From Tubiluchus corallicola (Eukaryota > Priapulida > Priapulimorpha > Priapulimorphida > Tubiluchidae): a DNA stretch of 64,000 nucleotides. The notes below the pieces were generated by a model, which saw nothing but the letters and a program-made list of their open reading frames with translations, was not told where the DNA came from and did not search any database. Each line of letters starts with the position of its first letter. Within the stretch, counting starts at the first letter, position 1. A program made the translations under genes and the position numbers. The DNA lies in assembly GCA_030141605.1 (NCBI GenBank), contig JAQGDQ010000485.1:74501-138500 (forward strand). The letters are read 5' to 3'. Of the stretch, positions 12,401 to 21,778 are shown one piece after another.

Positions 12401-15400
12401 GCAACCGCCATTCACTTGAAAACTATGATGTTACTGGTCGAATTCATAAAGTGCCTCGTGGCTTTCCATAAGCACATGCTGTAGCTTACCTAATATTCAT
12501 GCAAAAATATCATAAAATTTAATTTTTTGTAAGAAAACATTTATTTTTGATGTTTTGATGTAAATTTACAGCGTGTTGCTTTTTTCAGTCGACAAATGAC
12601 ATCATTGGTGGGAGAACAGACGTTTAAAGTGTGAGCGCCCAAACGCGAACTGTTTAACATGCTTTTACTAATTGCACGAGGGGCTTGTTGCACCTTTATT
12701 CCTTCTAAAGTTTTTCACAAACATTGAAATAAGCCTAACATCCCAGAGGGTTTGGCCTTTTTTTCAATTGTACAACTTATCTTCAAAATGCAGTATCGGT
12801 AATTAGTTTGCTGTGCAATTTTGAATGTGACTCTGGATTGCATTTATGCTTTTATACTATAATGGAAACACTTGCACACTAAATTTAATCTGTTTGTCCT
12901 GTAAAGATTTTGTGCAGTTTTTTTATAGATCGCCTGGTTGGTTGGTTGTGTAGTGATAGCTATCTTGTTTAACTAATATTAGGGTCCTCGCGTGATTAAT
13001 GTTGGTAACTTCCACCCCTTTTTTTTGAAATCATAGAATGCTTGCAAACTTGCTGAACCGTGAGGTATTATGTTCCGGTGTTTGGTTAACTGAACTTGTC
13101 TAAGTATTTGTGTAGGCATGGAAATTGCCCTAAATTATTATTTTTTTAATGATTTTGTAAAGCAGACCCAACTTGTTGTTACTATCATCGAATACAGTGT
13201 TCCCTCACTTATCGTATGTGTTCCGTTCCTGGCCCACCCGCAATAAGTGAATTTCCGCGAAGTAGGGACACTATACTTATTAAGTAGTTATACATTATTT
13301 TAAGTCTTTATAAACCCTTATACATAACCCTTTCCCATTCCCTTAATAACTTTTCCCATATTTTTAATATATTTTTATACATTTGTGATTTTTTGTGCAA
13401 AATTCATCAAATCTATACATTACTGTGCAATACATACTACGCATGTGCAAAAATACTTTAGACGGAGTACCGCAAAACCCGCGAAACAGCGAAAATACAG
13501 CGATAAATATTTTACATTAATATTTTTGAAAACCCGCAAAACAGCCAGTCCGCGATAAACGAACCGGGAAGTAACGAGGGAACACTGTAGACGGTGCTGT
13601 ATTTATGCTTAGGTTATTCTTTACTGAGAAACGTAATATATCAGGATTAAATAGCCCTAGCAATAATATAAGTAACATTAAACTATCCAAGTCAAGCACT
13701 ACTTACCTTTATAAATGTATGAATAAAAGTAACGACTGAAATGTGTCTGCTACAATTAAGATGTCGTTTAATTTAGCATATGGCAAGAATATAGAGTTTT
13801 ATATACCTTGTATTATCATAACTTGTATAAGCATGTATTATGAAGAAGCTTATTGTTAGATACCAGAAGAGCTGCTGATAGACATAAGAACATCTTGGAA
13901 TGAAGAGCAAAGCAAAAAGCAAACGCAAAGGATGGATAGTAGCGCTAAAACAAAATCGCAAACAGGATCTAAGAATTCGGTAATGCAACTACATCAATCG
14001 TCTGATTTCTGTGGAATTTTTGATGTTAAGTGCATTCAAGATAAAAAATGTGTTTCCTTTACAATTGTAGCGGGTGCATAGGCCCTTTTTGGTTTTTATT
14101 TAGTTACTGCCACGGTGCTGCCACCTGTTTGTTTATTTAGTAGACTTTTTACCTTTTACAGTAGTCACTCTTTTAAAATTGAAGCACCTAATATCCTTGA
14201 ATACATTGGCATTTTGATCTTTGAGCTATAGCTACAGTAGTTGTATGACATTTTACCCGTCTTTTGGTTCTCTCCGCCATTGCTCTATTTTTCTGACTGT
14301 GATGAACATTATGACTCTAAATTTCTTACGAGTTTATTGTTCTGACATCGTTGTTTCGTTGTTCTTAAGGCCTTGGAGTTCTCATTCCTGTCTTTGTAAC
14401 TATTAAAGGCTCTAACAACGTAAGTCATTATTAATTAATTTCAATATAGTTTACATAATTTTTATATCAGTATTCTTAGTTATAGTCATACATCTAATCA
14501 TGCGATGAACTCTCTTCTACTCAATGCAAATTAAACTAATTGTTAATTATTGTATTACAGAATAAAGAAACTTTTGGTCAACACATTAAACTGGTGTTTT
14601 GCATCCATTTCAACAATATTGTAAATTTGTAGTGATGATGAGCATAATGATGGTGACAACATGGGTACGGGTTACCATACTCTCTTTTTATAGGTTTCTT
14701 GCGTAATCTTAATTTACCGGCTCATTTTATACAACTTTTTATTTTTTATTGCATGTAGAAGCATCAGAAAAGAGCATTGGCAGTGACGGAGCCGGTTAAG
14801 ACAGTTGTTAGCTTTGCTGATCATCAACAAAGTTTACAGGATGATGTTTGTAATGATACAGAATTTCATCTTGCTCAGCTATATGCACAGGTTCAAAGCA
14901 TGCCGGATTCTTCTAAAAAACGCAAACTCATTAAGCAGGTGCGTTGAACTAGAATAATAATTTTGGACGAGTGTAAGGCGATAAATGTAGTATTACTGAT
15001 ACAAACTTTGATCTGAAGAGTAGATAGTAGATGCTTTAATAGTAGACCCTTAGCTATAACTACTGCTTACACACGTTTGCAATTATTTTCATTTACGTAG
15101 AAAAAGAAGAAAAGAAATTACTGTACCTCAAACCGGGGCCTATTTCAGCCTAGGCGAGGCCCGGGGAAGTGGGGCGTGTGAGGCTGCATCGGGGTGGGGG
15201 GAAAAGGGGCGGGCGCTGCCGCGGTTGGCACCCAGAAAATTTTTGAACTGCTAGAACGCCGGAGAAGCATTTTCGAAGAGAAAATATGGAGTTATACTGC
15301 TGTTAAAGGAAAGAACAAATGAAAGAAAAACTGCTTTATTCTCAAGACCAGTCCTTAATTCTTGTCAATACTGGCAAACGGCACTCGTGCGGCAAGAGAG

Positions 15401-16615
15401 GGAGAGAGGAGGCAGTATGTTCGCATGAAGCAAAAAAATGTTACCTTGGCGCGAGGCCCCCCTGGAGGGTGAGGCCCCGGGGAAGTATCCCCACTTCCCC
15501 CCCTTGAGATAGACCCTGGCTCAAACTAATTTTACTGAAGCACTTCCTAGTTCTCTCAGCAGTAATTTTTGTCCAGATATTGTCTGGTAGATTAGTATTT
15601 ATATTCAATTCTAACGATTCTGAACATAAATTGTATGATGTTAATATTATTTATATTACGGAGTTTACAAGTTACGATTCTTGTTTGACTTTCACTTCAC
15701 GTGATGCCAACATATTTTTCATTCTTTTTGCTGCTGCAAATATGAAAGCAGGACTGTTTATCTTTATTTTATTATGTGCCGTTTTTCAGTTCAACAAGCA
15801 AAATGGTTATGGAACACCTGAACACCCGTCCAAGAAGCATGTGCGGAGCAAGTCAGGTGGCGAGGCTTTTTCTTTGTTATATAAAGGTTCCGTGTAAATT
15901 ATTATTCATTATTTTTATTGGCATTTAAATGTTTCTTGCAATTATTGCTTTTGCATTTCCTCTCAATCATGTGGCTGTTTCTGACGAAGTTGGTACTTGT
16001 TACATTTCTGTTTAGCGGTGATTAGGGTCCAGAACCCTTTGCCAACAAATGTTCTTAAAATTTGCTGATTTCTGATTTGTTACTGGGATGGTCATCATGA
16101 AACCTAATGCAAAATTATCTTTCAATTGCTGTATTCTGGGCCTTCAAAAGTTCTTATTATGCTCTAAGCATTTTTGTTGTTTGGTTTATGTTTTGAAATG
16201 GTCGTGATCATTACAACACACGATGTTTAGTCTTAAATTGTTTTATGTAACAAGTCAATCATTTTGTAAATTTAGAAACGGGTGTTTAATCCTAAGAGAG
16301 GAAAATCCAATTATGGAAGCGACGTGGAAAATTTGTTCGAGAAGGTAAAATGTTTTAAATGACATTTTTGTTTTACAGCTTATTGTACTTCTTTCAAAGC
16401 TGACGAATATCTGATACTGATTGTTCCATAATTCTTTTGCAATCATGCCACTTATCTAAAGTAATGACATACTAAAATCTGAAGCTTCTCGCTGAAGATA
16501 ATACAGGCAGGGCCTATTTCAAGGGGGGAAGTGGGGATACTTCCCCGGGGGCCTAGGGGGCCTCGTACCAATGTAACATTTTTTTTAGTTTATGTGAACA
16601 TACTGCCTCCTCGCC

Positions 16616-16662
<47 letters not shown>

Positions 16663-17175
16663 TCTCTCTCTCTCCCCCACCCCCCGAGGAGGCCTCACAC
16701 ACTCCACTTCCCTGGGCCTCGCTTAGGCTGAAATAGGCCCTGATTATACAGGCATAAAGTAATTTTTACTTACTGATAAAAAAATAACAGGGCGATTATT
16801 GAAGTATAGTGTGTTATTTCACTTTAGTATGTATAGAAACTACTGGACAATACTTTAAAGTCAGTTTCTCCTTCTGTGAGCAAACTTCCAATTGATATCA
16901 GACATGTGACAAAGGTTGAGACACATTTAAAAACACGCCAAAGGGTTTTCTGTTTGATCACCACACTTATTTATCATTTTTGCAATAACTATAGTATCAT
17001 TTTTATCATAGTATCATTTTTGCAATAACTATAGAAAGAAGACTGTAGATCAAAGGCACAGGTTTCTGGTATGGAAACTGCAAGGTGTTTTGATGTGAAT
17101 TCGAATCTGCCAAACGTTGCCAATACGAAATCAGATCAGCCTTTGCAGAAAACTGGCAAGTGCACAGTGTGGTGA
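6494..17175 (+). CDS. ARHGAP19: ARHGAP19-like Rho GTPase-activating protein, complete, 11 coding exons
   Basis: A GTPase-activating protein predicted to speed GTP hydrolysis by Rho-family GTPases, chiefly RhoA. Exons read: 6494-6728, 7524-7610, 7953-8162, 8518-8623, 10858-10975, 12075-12161, 13860-13979, 14759-14938, 15790-15891, 16276-16344, 17035-17175. All introns are GT-AG and the phases agree throughout, giving 1455 nt or about 484 residues, close to vertebrate ARHGAP19 (about 494). RhoGAP signatures: the arginine-finger segment QVGLFRKSG (Arg about 116), FLGELPEPLL, and NRMNADNLGMMFAPHIL. The downstream MPDSSKKRKLIKQFNKQ also matches ARHGAP19 specifically. The start ATG has context AAAATGG. 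A polyadenylation-type AATAAA lies at 17902. The weakest junction is the exon 9 donor at 15892 (C|GTGTAA), chosen because the stronger GTGGCG at 15857 breaks the frame. The protein ends CTVW. Introns are full of MITEs and hold a large inverted duplication of exon 6. Confidence 0.92.
8852..10222 (-). repeat. Left arm of a 1.37 kb inverted duplication in ARHGAP19 intron 4
   Basis: The reverse complement of this arm matches 11764-13132 almost base for base. The stretches I aligned differ only by scattered substitutions and a 3-bp indel, roughly 97-98% by eye. The inner edge is at CTAGGGA/TCCCTAG and the outer edge at TAGGGC/GCCCTA. The arm contains an antisense copy of exon 6 and of a TTAA-type MITE, so it was copied after that MITE was present. 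The 1.54 kb spacer holds a hAT MITE, exon 5 and a TA-flanked element. Confidence 0.9.
9823..9909 (-). pseudogene. Antisense duplicate of ARHGAP19 exon 6
   Basis: The minus strand here is identical over all 87 nt to exon 6 at 12075-12161 (MTATELHKTAAN to KLFE). It is flanked by the same CAG acceptor and GTAAGC donor. It lies inside the left arm of the inverted duplication and cannot be spliced into the plus-strand gene because it is backwards. The perfect exon match beside scattered intron differences points to a recent duplication or gene conversion. Confidence 0.9.
10263..10774. mobile_element. hAT-type MITE in ARHGAP19 intron 4
   Basis: Ends are CAGGGTGCATGAGATTATGG and its near-inverse CCATAATCTTATGGACCCTG. 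Flanks at 10255-10262 and 10775-10782 are both TTAATGAA, a perfect 8-bp TSD. The subterminal parts consist of repeated ATCCATAAAATAA words in both orientations. No ORF. It lies in the spacer between the two inverted arms. Confidence 0.88.
11018..11681. mobile_element. TA-flanked DNA transposon remnant (pogo/Tigger-like ends) in intron 5
   Basis: The left end CAGTCTAGTCTCGTTATCTC and right end GGCATAACGAGGCTATAG form imperfect inverted repeats, bounded by TA at 11016-11017 and 11682-11683. The CTCGTTATnTCGCC-style terminus is typical of Tc1/mariner-pogo relatives. No transposase ORF. Confidence 0.65.
11764..13132 (+). repeat. Right arm of the inverted duplication, carrying functional exon 6
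   Basis: It is the partner of 8852-10222. It spans the end of intron 5, exon 6 (12075-12161) and the first part of intron 6, and it includes the MITE at 12250-12768. Because this arm holds the in-frame exon, it is presumably the source copy. Paired with the left arm in the pre-mRNA, it would form a long stem looping out exon 5. Confidence 0.9.
12250..12768 (+). mobile_element. TTAA-type MITE (TTGGCCTTTCC family) within the inverted arm
   Basis: It starts TTAAAGGAAAATACGAGTCA and ends near TTTGGCCTTTTTTTCAA. It aligns end to end with the better-preserved copy at 37000-37562. The antisense copy in the left arm is at about 9218-9734. Confidence 0.6.
13195..13587. mobile_element. TA-flanked MITE (CAGTGTTCCCTC family) in intron 6
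   Basis: Inverted termini are CAGTGTTCCCTCACTTATCG and CGAGGGAACACTG, bounded by TA dinucleotides at 13193-13194 and 13588-13589. The GATAAACGAACCG...GCGAAACAGCGAAAAT body is typical of pogo/Tigger-type short elements. A second, left-truncated copy is at 44205-44688. Confidence 0.75.
15134..15528. mobile_element. MITE with GGGCCTATTTCA termini, copy 1 (intron 8)
   Basis: It begins CGGGGCCTATTTCAGCC and ends TTGAGATAGACCCTG, imperfect inverted repeats. Flanks CCTCAAAC (15126-15133) and GCTCAAAC (15529-15536) agree at 7 of 8 positions. The interior is much more GC-rich than its surroundings. Confidence 0.7.
16508..16742. mobile_element. MITE with GGGCCTATTTCA termini, copy 2 (intron 10)
   Basis: Both ends carry CAGGGCCTATTTCA / TGAAATAGGCCCTG. 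Flanks ATAATACAGG (16498-16507) and ATTATACAGG (16743-16752) match at 9 of 10 bases, longer than the 8 bp expected for hAT. The interior holds a (CT)n tract at about 16618-16675. Confidence 0.75.
16618..16675 (+). repeat. (CT)n microsatellite
   Basis: An almost uninterrupted CT dinucleotide tract of about 58 bp inside a MITE in the last intron of the ARHGAP19-like gene. Confidence 0.9.
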
Positions 17176-17356
17176 AGTTGTCCTCCGAGGTTCGTTTTAC
17201 TATGTATTAAGCATAGTTTATTATGGCTATGGCAGAAAAAAACGTGTTAATTAAGTTTACTTATTATTCATTATTTTTATTAGCAAAAATTGTTCCTGGC
17301 ATACTCGACTAGTTGTTTCTGCTTTGATAAGAGGCTACTGCTGTTCTTGTTGGAAT

Positions 17357-17790
17357 CTGGGGCGGAACTAGGGGGGGGGGCGCCCCCCTTGTCAAAATTT
17401 GTGCCCCCCCTCCCTGCAAAATCGAACAAATAATTTTTTTGCAGTGAAAATTGCAGTTCGCATGTAATCATTTTCAATATGAATTAGAATTAGGTAAAAA
17501 AATGTTTGGTAGCTTCGGTGTATTATTTTCTTAAAACTTGTGTGTGATAAATTTCTGTAAATAACAATTTAGTTAGAGGCACATTAATAACGTTAGGTTA
17601 ACTGAGAGTTAATTTTCTCATTATTGCTCTGTCTGCTACGCCGTCCTACACACATGCTAATTATAGGCCTGCATGCAGTATGAAAGGGGTTAAAATTGGC
17701 TTAACCATTATTAACCACTTCGGATACCTCGCCCCCCAGAAAATTTTTGCGCCCACCTCCCCCTGCTTGCCACATCTAGTTCCGGCCCTG
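17357..17790. mobile_element. hAT-type MITE just downstream of ARHGAP19
   Basis: Ends are CTGGGGCGGAACTAG and CTAGTTCCGGCCCTG. Flanks at 17349-17356 and 17791-17798 are both GTTGGAAT, a perfect 8-bp TSD. It lies in the probable 3' UTR, between the stop codon at 17175 and the AATAAA at 17902. Confidence 0.85.
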
Positions 17791-18266
17791 GTTGGAATGT
17801 ACAAGATTGGTTTGTAACGACTGCTAAGATTTCCCGCATTGGTTTTGTTCCTGATCTGTTGCTTAGCAGGTTTATCATACAGTTTATTTATTTGCGTCTG
17901 AAATAAATCAGTTAACCACCTAGGTTAATGAGTTTTGTCTGATCCTTCGATCATGCACAGTTCCAGTATGCTTAATATTCACAGCACGTATTGTTTTCTG
18001 CTTGTCAAATGACACTTTATAAAAAAATACCTCACATTTAGGTTGTATTGTGTCATCACGATATATAATTCTTACTATTATTTCAAAAATGCTTGAAAAT
18101 TGCAGTAAAACTGTAGTTCACTAATGCTGAAAAGTAGTTTTCATGAAATTTTAGCGAGAAGGCTGTAGTTACTGCAATTAGCCCAGAAAGTTCTCACTAG
18201 CAGCCAATTCAAGAGTTGAAAGAAAAACTCTTTATGCTGCTATATTTGCTAGTGAACAGTATCCAA

Positions 18267-19025
18267 GTATAGGTTTTACATGTCAAATGTAGACACAGGA
18301 AAGTTCAAATGTGACTTAGGTAAGTCAAATGTAGACATAGGAATTTCGAATGTGTTTTGGTAACTCAAATGTGACTTAGGTAAGTCAAATGTAGATGTAC
18401 TACTTTGAATAAATCGGTAATTACCTTATTTAAGTGCAAATTACGAAAGATAAATCAAAGATAGTCATCACCTCTTTCATAACTTTGAAAAATGTGTTGT
18501 TTATCGTCAAATTAAATTCTTTGATAAACCATAACGTCGGTAGAAAAGAATATATTGGTCTCCACTTCCCAATGAACAGTGAATCACTAATTAGTTTTTT
18601 AAGTAATGCATTAGCTTTGCATTAATGAATTAGTTTCTCTCAAGAAACATTGTTTATTTTAAGAATGTATTGTTTTCTCTAACAGTTCCAATGGTATGTC
18701 AAGTTTGCAGAATGAACTATTACTAGACCTATAAAGTTATTATTTTAACATTCTTAAGAGCAATTATTAAGTTAAGATCAAAGAAGATTAAATAGATTAA
18801 ATTTTACTTCATTAAGCTTTACCACCTATCCACATTTGAGATACCATTGTCACATTTGACTTGACATGTGATAAGATTTCTTAAAAACGCTTAAGATTTT
18901 TTGAAAACCATTGTTAACACATTTGAACTACCAAAGTCTACATTTGAGTTACCAAGACACATTTGAATTACCTAAATCTACATTTGAGTTAACGCAGGTC
19001 TACATTTGACATGTAAAACCTATAC
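18267..19025. mobile_element. Foldback-type element with tandemly repeated inverted ends
   Basis: The left end GTATAGGTTTTACATGTCAA and right end TTGACATGTAAAACCTATAC are perfect inverses. Each arm continues as several degenerate repeats of (T)CAAATGTAGAC/TCAAATGTGAC, at 18280-18400 on the left and 18830-19010 inverted on the right. If the end is taken as TATAGG, a CAAG flank repeats on both sides. The AT-rich core has no significant ORF. Confidence 0.7.
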
Positions 19026-19991
19026 AAGAAGATCGAGCATGTTTTGCTGTATGGCATATTAGCAACAGTATGCAAAAAAATGCATAGAACTTTTCAGAAA
19101 ACAGATGAGCGTGTGCTCTAGCTATGAAAAAATATTTGCAAATATTCCCGTATCCCTGACTGCATAGCCGATTGTCGCGGCCTAATTTTTCTATTGTGAT
19201 CAGTGCTTTCTCTTGTGGTTTTCATTCACTGAGATTCTTCTAAATTTAACCTCTGATTGCGCGCTTTCGTAAGTGGTGGTTAGTTTTCATACACTCAAAT
19301 TAGGTCATGTGACATTGACTGGCTTTTTATAGAATATATAAAACATTAATGCAAATACAAGGGCAATCATTGAAAAAATCTAAATTTTTTTACCGACATT
19401 ACCCCAATACGCACTATTTAATGACCGTTTCTCCTCCATCTTTTTTTCTTTTTCACCTGACAGCACACAGTGGTAGGCTGAAATGTCCTTTGTTCGCTTT
19501 CATATTACATGGCATTGTAGGATGTTTTGGTGGGGTGTGTTCTCCAACACTGTATTAATAAGCATGTCTGGTATGATGAAACTTCGACTGATCAACTCCG
19601 TGATTGTAAAGAGCTGACATCGAAGAACAAAAAGAGAGAAAAATTTGTTTCGTGTGAACAGCGAGTATTATGAAAAGCTTTCAAGGGTACTGAGTACTGA
19701 CAGACACTCAGTTTACTAAAGCAATTAGAAAATTGCATTTTTTTTATTCTTTCATCCCCCCCCCCCCAGAAAACATGGTAATGAGAATTTGGCTAGCACT
19801 GACTGATCCCAAGTCACCTTGGGCTCTTCTTTCAGGAAAATGTTGACTATCGTACGGAAAAGCTACAAAAAGATCCACGAAATGTCTGTGAAACAATAGA
19901 TTACACCTGGCATAGTGTTTTACTTTTTGAAATTTTCACACGTTATGGTATTCAGTGCTTGTTAAAAGTTGGGCGAGTAAAGTGTTTTATT

Positions 19992-21430
19992 TTCTGTAGT
20001 TTCAAATGATGTCAACAGTTTCAGAACAAGCAAGTTAAAAAATAAGATAAAGTACAAGTGAAAGAAGTCATACTAGAATTGTGATAATATGTGCTGTGAC
20101 AATCAACTTTCAAGTTGTCTATAGCACGGGTGTGCAAATTGTGCAACTAGCCGGGCCACATTAAACTTTGCCGCAATTCCTGCGGGCCACAGGCACATTG
20201 ATCAAGGAGCCAAGTACAGAAAGGCCTAATAATGATTTTTTTGCATCCGACCTGCGTACGTCATTTTCTATAGTTTCAAATGATGTCAACAGTTTCAGAA
20301 CAAGCAAGTTAAAAAATAAGATAAAGTTTAATAAAAAAAATATTTCAAGATGACTTCTGCCCGTGCAGTTTTTGTGTTTTACCATGTATTGTTAAAAGCA
20401 CTAGAGATACCAGTGATATCGTTCAAAAACTAACATGGCTTATTTGTGCCTGTACAAAACTTATCAATTTTTAAATATAATATAGTTATCAGCTATGTCT
20501 AAGCTGCATTTTGAGGTCCAGTCATATTTCTGCTTTAAGAGAAGATACGTGTGTCTGTTCTTTATGAAACTAAAGTTTAATCTCGCATTTTCATTACAGG
20601 CCGGGAATGGACGATGAAATGTGCAATTTTTACATCATGTACTGGGTGGATGATGGTAATCTCCTTCATAAGAAGAACTGCTTGACGGCTTATTATTGAA
20701 ATGCATTATTGAAGTTTTGTTTCACTTACTGCTGTAAGTTGCTCTAAGTTGTGACAAGAATTTTGTAGTTTTTTTGCCATTCTAGTTAACTAATCATTGT
20801 ACTCTCAACTCAAAAATAAATTCCATCTAAATGTGATATATATTATATTGTAATTTAATACAATTCACAGTTATTTTTGTGTATGTGAACACTGAACATG
20901 TTGTAATTACAACAAGAAATTTACACATATGGCACTAGAAGCATGCTTTATCTTCATTGCTCTAGTCAATTATTATAACTTGGTTAGCTTTTTGCAAAGA
21001 ATAAATTCCAGTTAAGTTTCAAATGTCATTTACATTATACCGTTTTATCATTGGTCTAATATCTAGCCTCGGTATTACGAATTAGAGAGAACTAGTTAGC
21101 ATAAAAACTACTTCTGAGGTAATCCTACCTAATTTATCATTATCAGGTCAATCTTGGGAAGTTAATGATGACCATTACTTTCTATACGTTTTTTAGCTGT
21201 ATTCTGTTACGCACAATGACAAGTGAAAGAAATCATACTAGAATTGTGATAATATGTGCTGTGACAATCAACTTTCAAGTTGTCTACAGCACGGGTGTGC
21301 AAATTGTGCAACTAGCCGGGCCACATTAAACTTTCCCGCAATTCCTGCGGGCCACAGGCACATTGATCAAGGAGCCAAGTACAGAAAGGCCTAATAATGA
21401 TTTTTTTGCATCCGACCTGCGTACGTCATT
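19992..21430 (+). repeat. Shuffled local duplications around hAT MITE fragments
   Basis: The segment at 19992-20054 (TTTCAAATGATGTCAACAG region) is repeated at 20263-20325. The segment at 20052-20260 is repeated at 21222-21430, including non-element flank plus the left half of the hAT MITE at 21290-21770. The blocks are close to identical, implying a recent template-switch or break-repair event. The PHM-like exon lies between the two copies. Confidence 0.75.
20600..20655 (+). CDS. Isolated exon like the copper-M site of peptidylglycine alpha-hydroxylating monooxygenase
   Basis: Bounded by a good acceptor (TTTTCATTACAG) and donor (ATG|GTAATC). The 56-nt segment encodes PGMDDEMCNFYIMYWVDD. PHM/PAM enzymes have a closely similar segment (EEMCNLYIMYYMEA type) whose Met is the methionine ligand of the CuB site; that Met is present here (DEMC). 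These enzymes hydroxylate C-terminal glycine-extended peptides in the secretory pathway as the first step of peptide amidation. I found no other PHM exon nearby (no HTHH or HHM segments). This is therefore either one exon of a gene with very large introns or a stranded fragment. It sits between copies of a duplicated segment. Confidence 0.5.
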
Positions 21431-21770
21431 ACTACTACACTCAAGAAACTATTTTAGAAGTTATTAAAATTTATATTATAAACCATATATTTCTACTTTC
21501 ACGACAAATAGTGGTAATTTCATTACAGTGCATATTAGTAATGTGTATCACACAGTCTGTGTAGTACAGTGACGTTAAGCTACAACCGTCTCGTAAGGGT
21601 TAATGGCATCCGATCTAGTAGAAAAAACTACCTGCACTATCTTTGAATCGTGGCACGGACATCACCTGGATACACTCAATTAATCGTCCGGGCCGCATTT
21701 TCATTAGGTTGACAAATCTCTTCACGGGCCGCACAAATTCTCTCAGCGGGCCACAATTTGCACACCCCTG
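21290..21770. mobile_element. hAT-type MITE (CAGGGGTGTGCAAA family)
   Basis: The left end CACGGGTGTGCAAATTGTG and right end CACAATTTGCACACCCCTG are inverted repeats. Flanks GTCTACAG (21282-21289) and GTCTATAG (21771-21778) agree at 7 of 8 positions. Repeated GGGCCAC/GTGGCCC words lie near the ends. The left half is also present at about 20128-20260. Confidence 0.85.
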
Positions 21771-21778
21771 GTCTATAG

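Noticed and set aside
15857-15858. Stronger-looking donor CAG|GTGGCG for ARHGAP19 exon 9
   Set aside because: It would join exon 10 in a phase that hits a stop after four codons; the donor at 15892 keeps the frame through exons 10 and 11.
19836-20009. A 58-codon frame after a good acceptor (CTTCTTTCAG), starting ENVDYRTEKLQKDPRNV
   Set aside because: Coding-looking at first, but it lacks a donor, runs into a duplicated repeat block before its stop, and matches no family I know. Possible exon, not supported enough to list.
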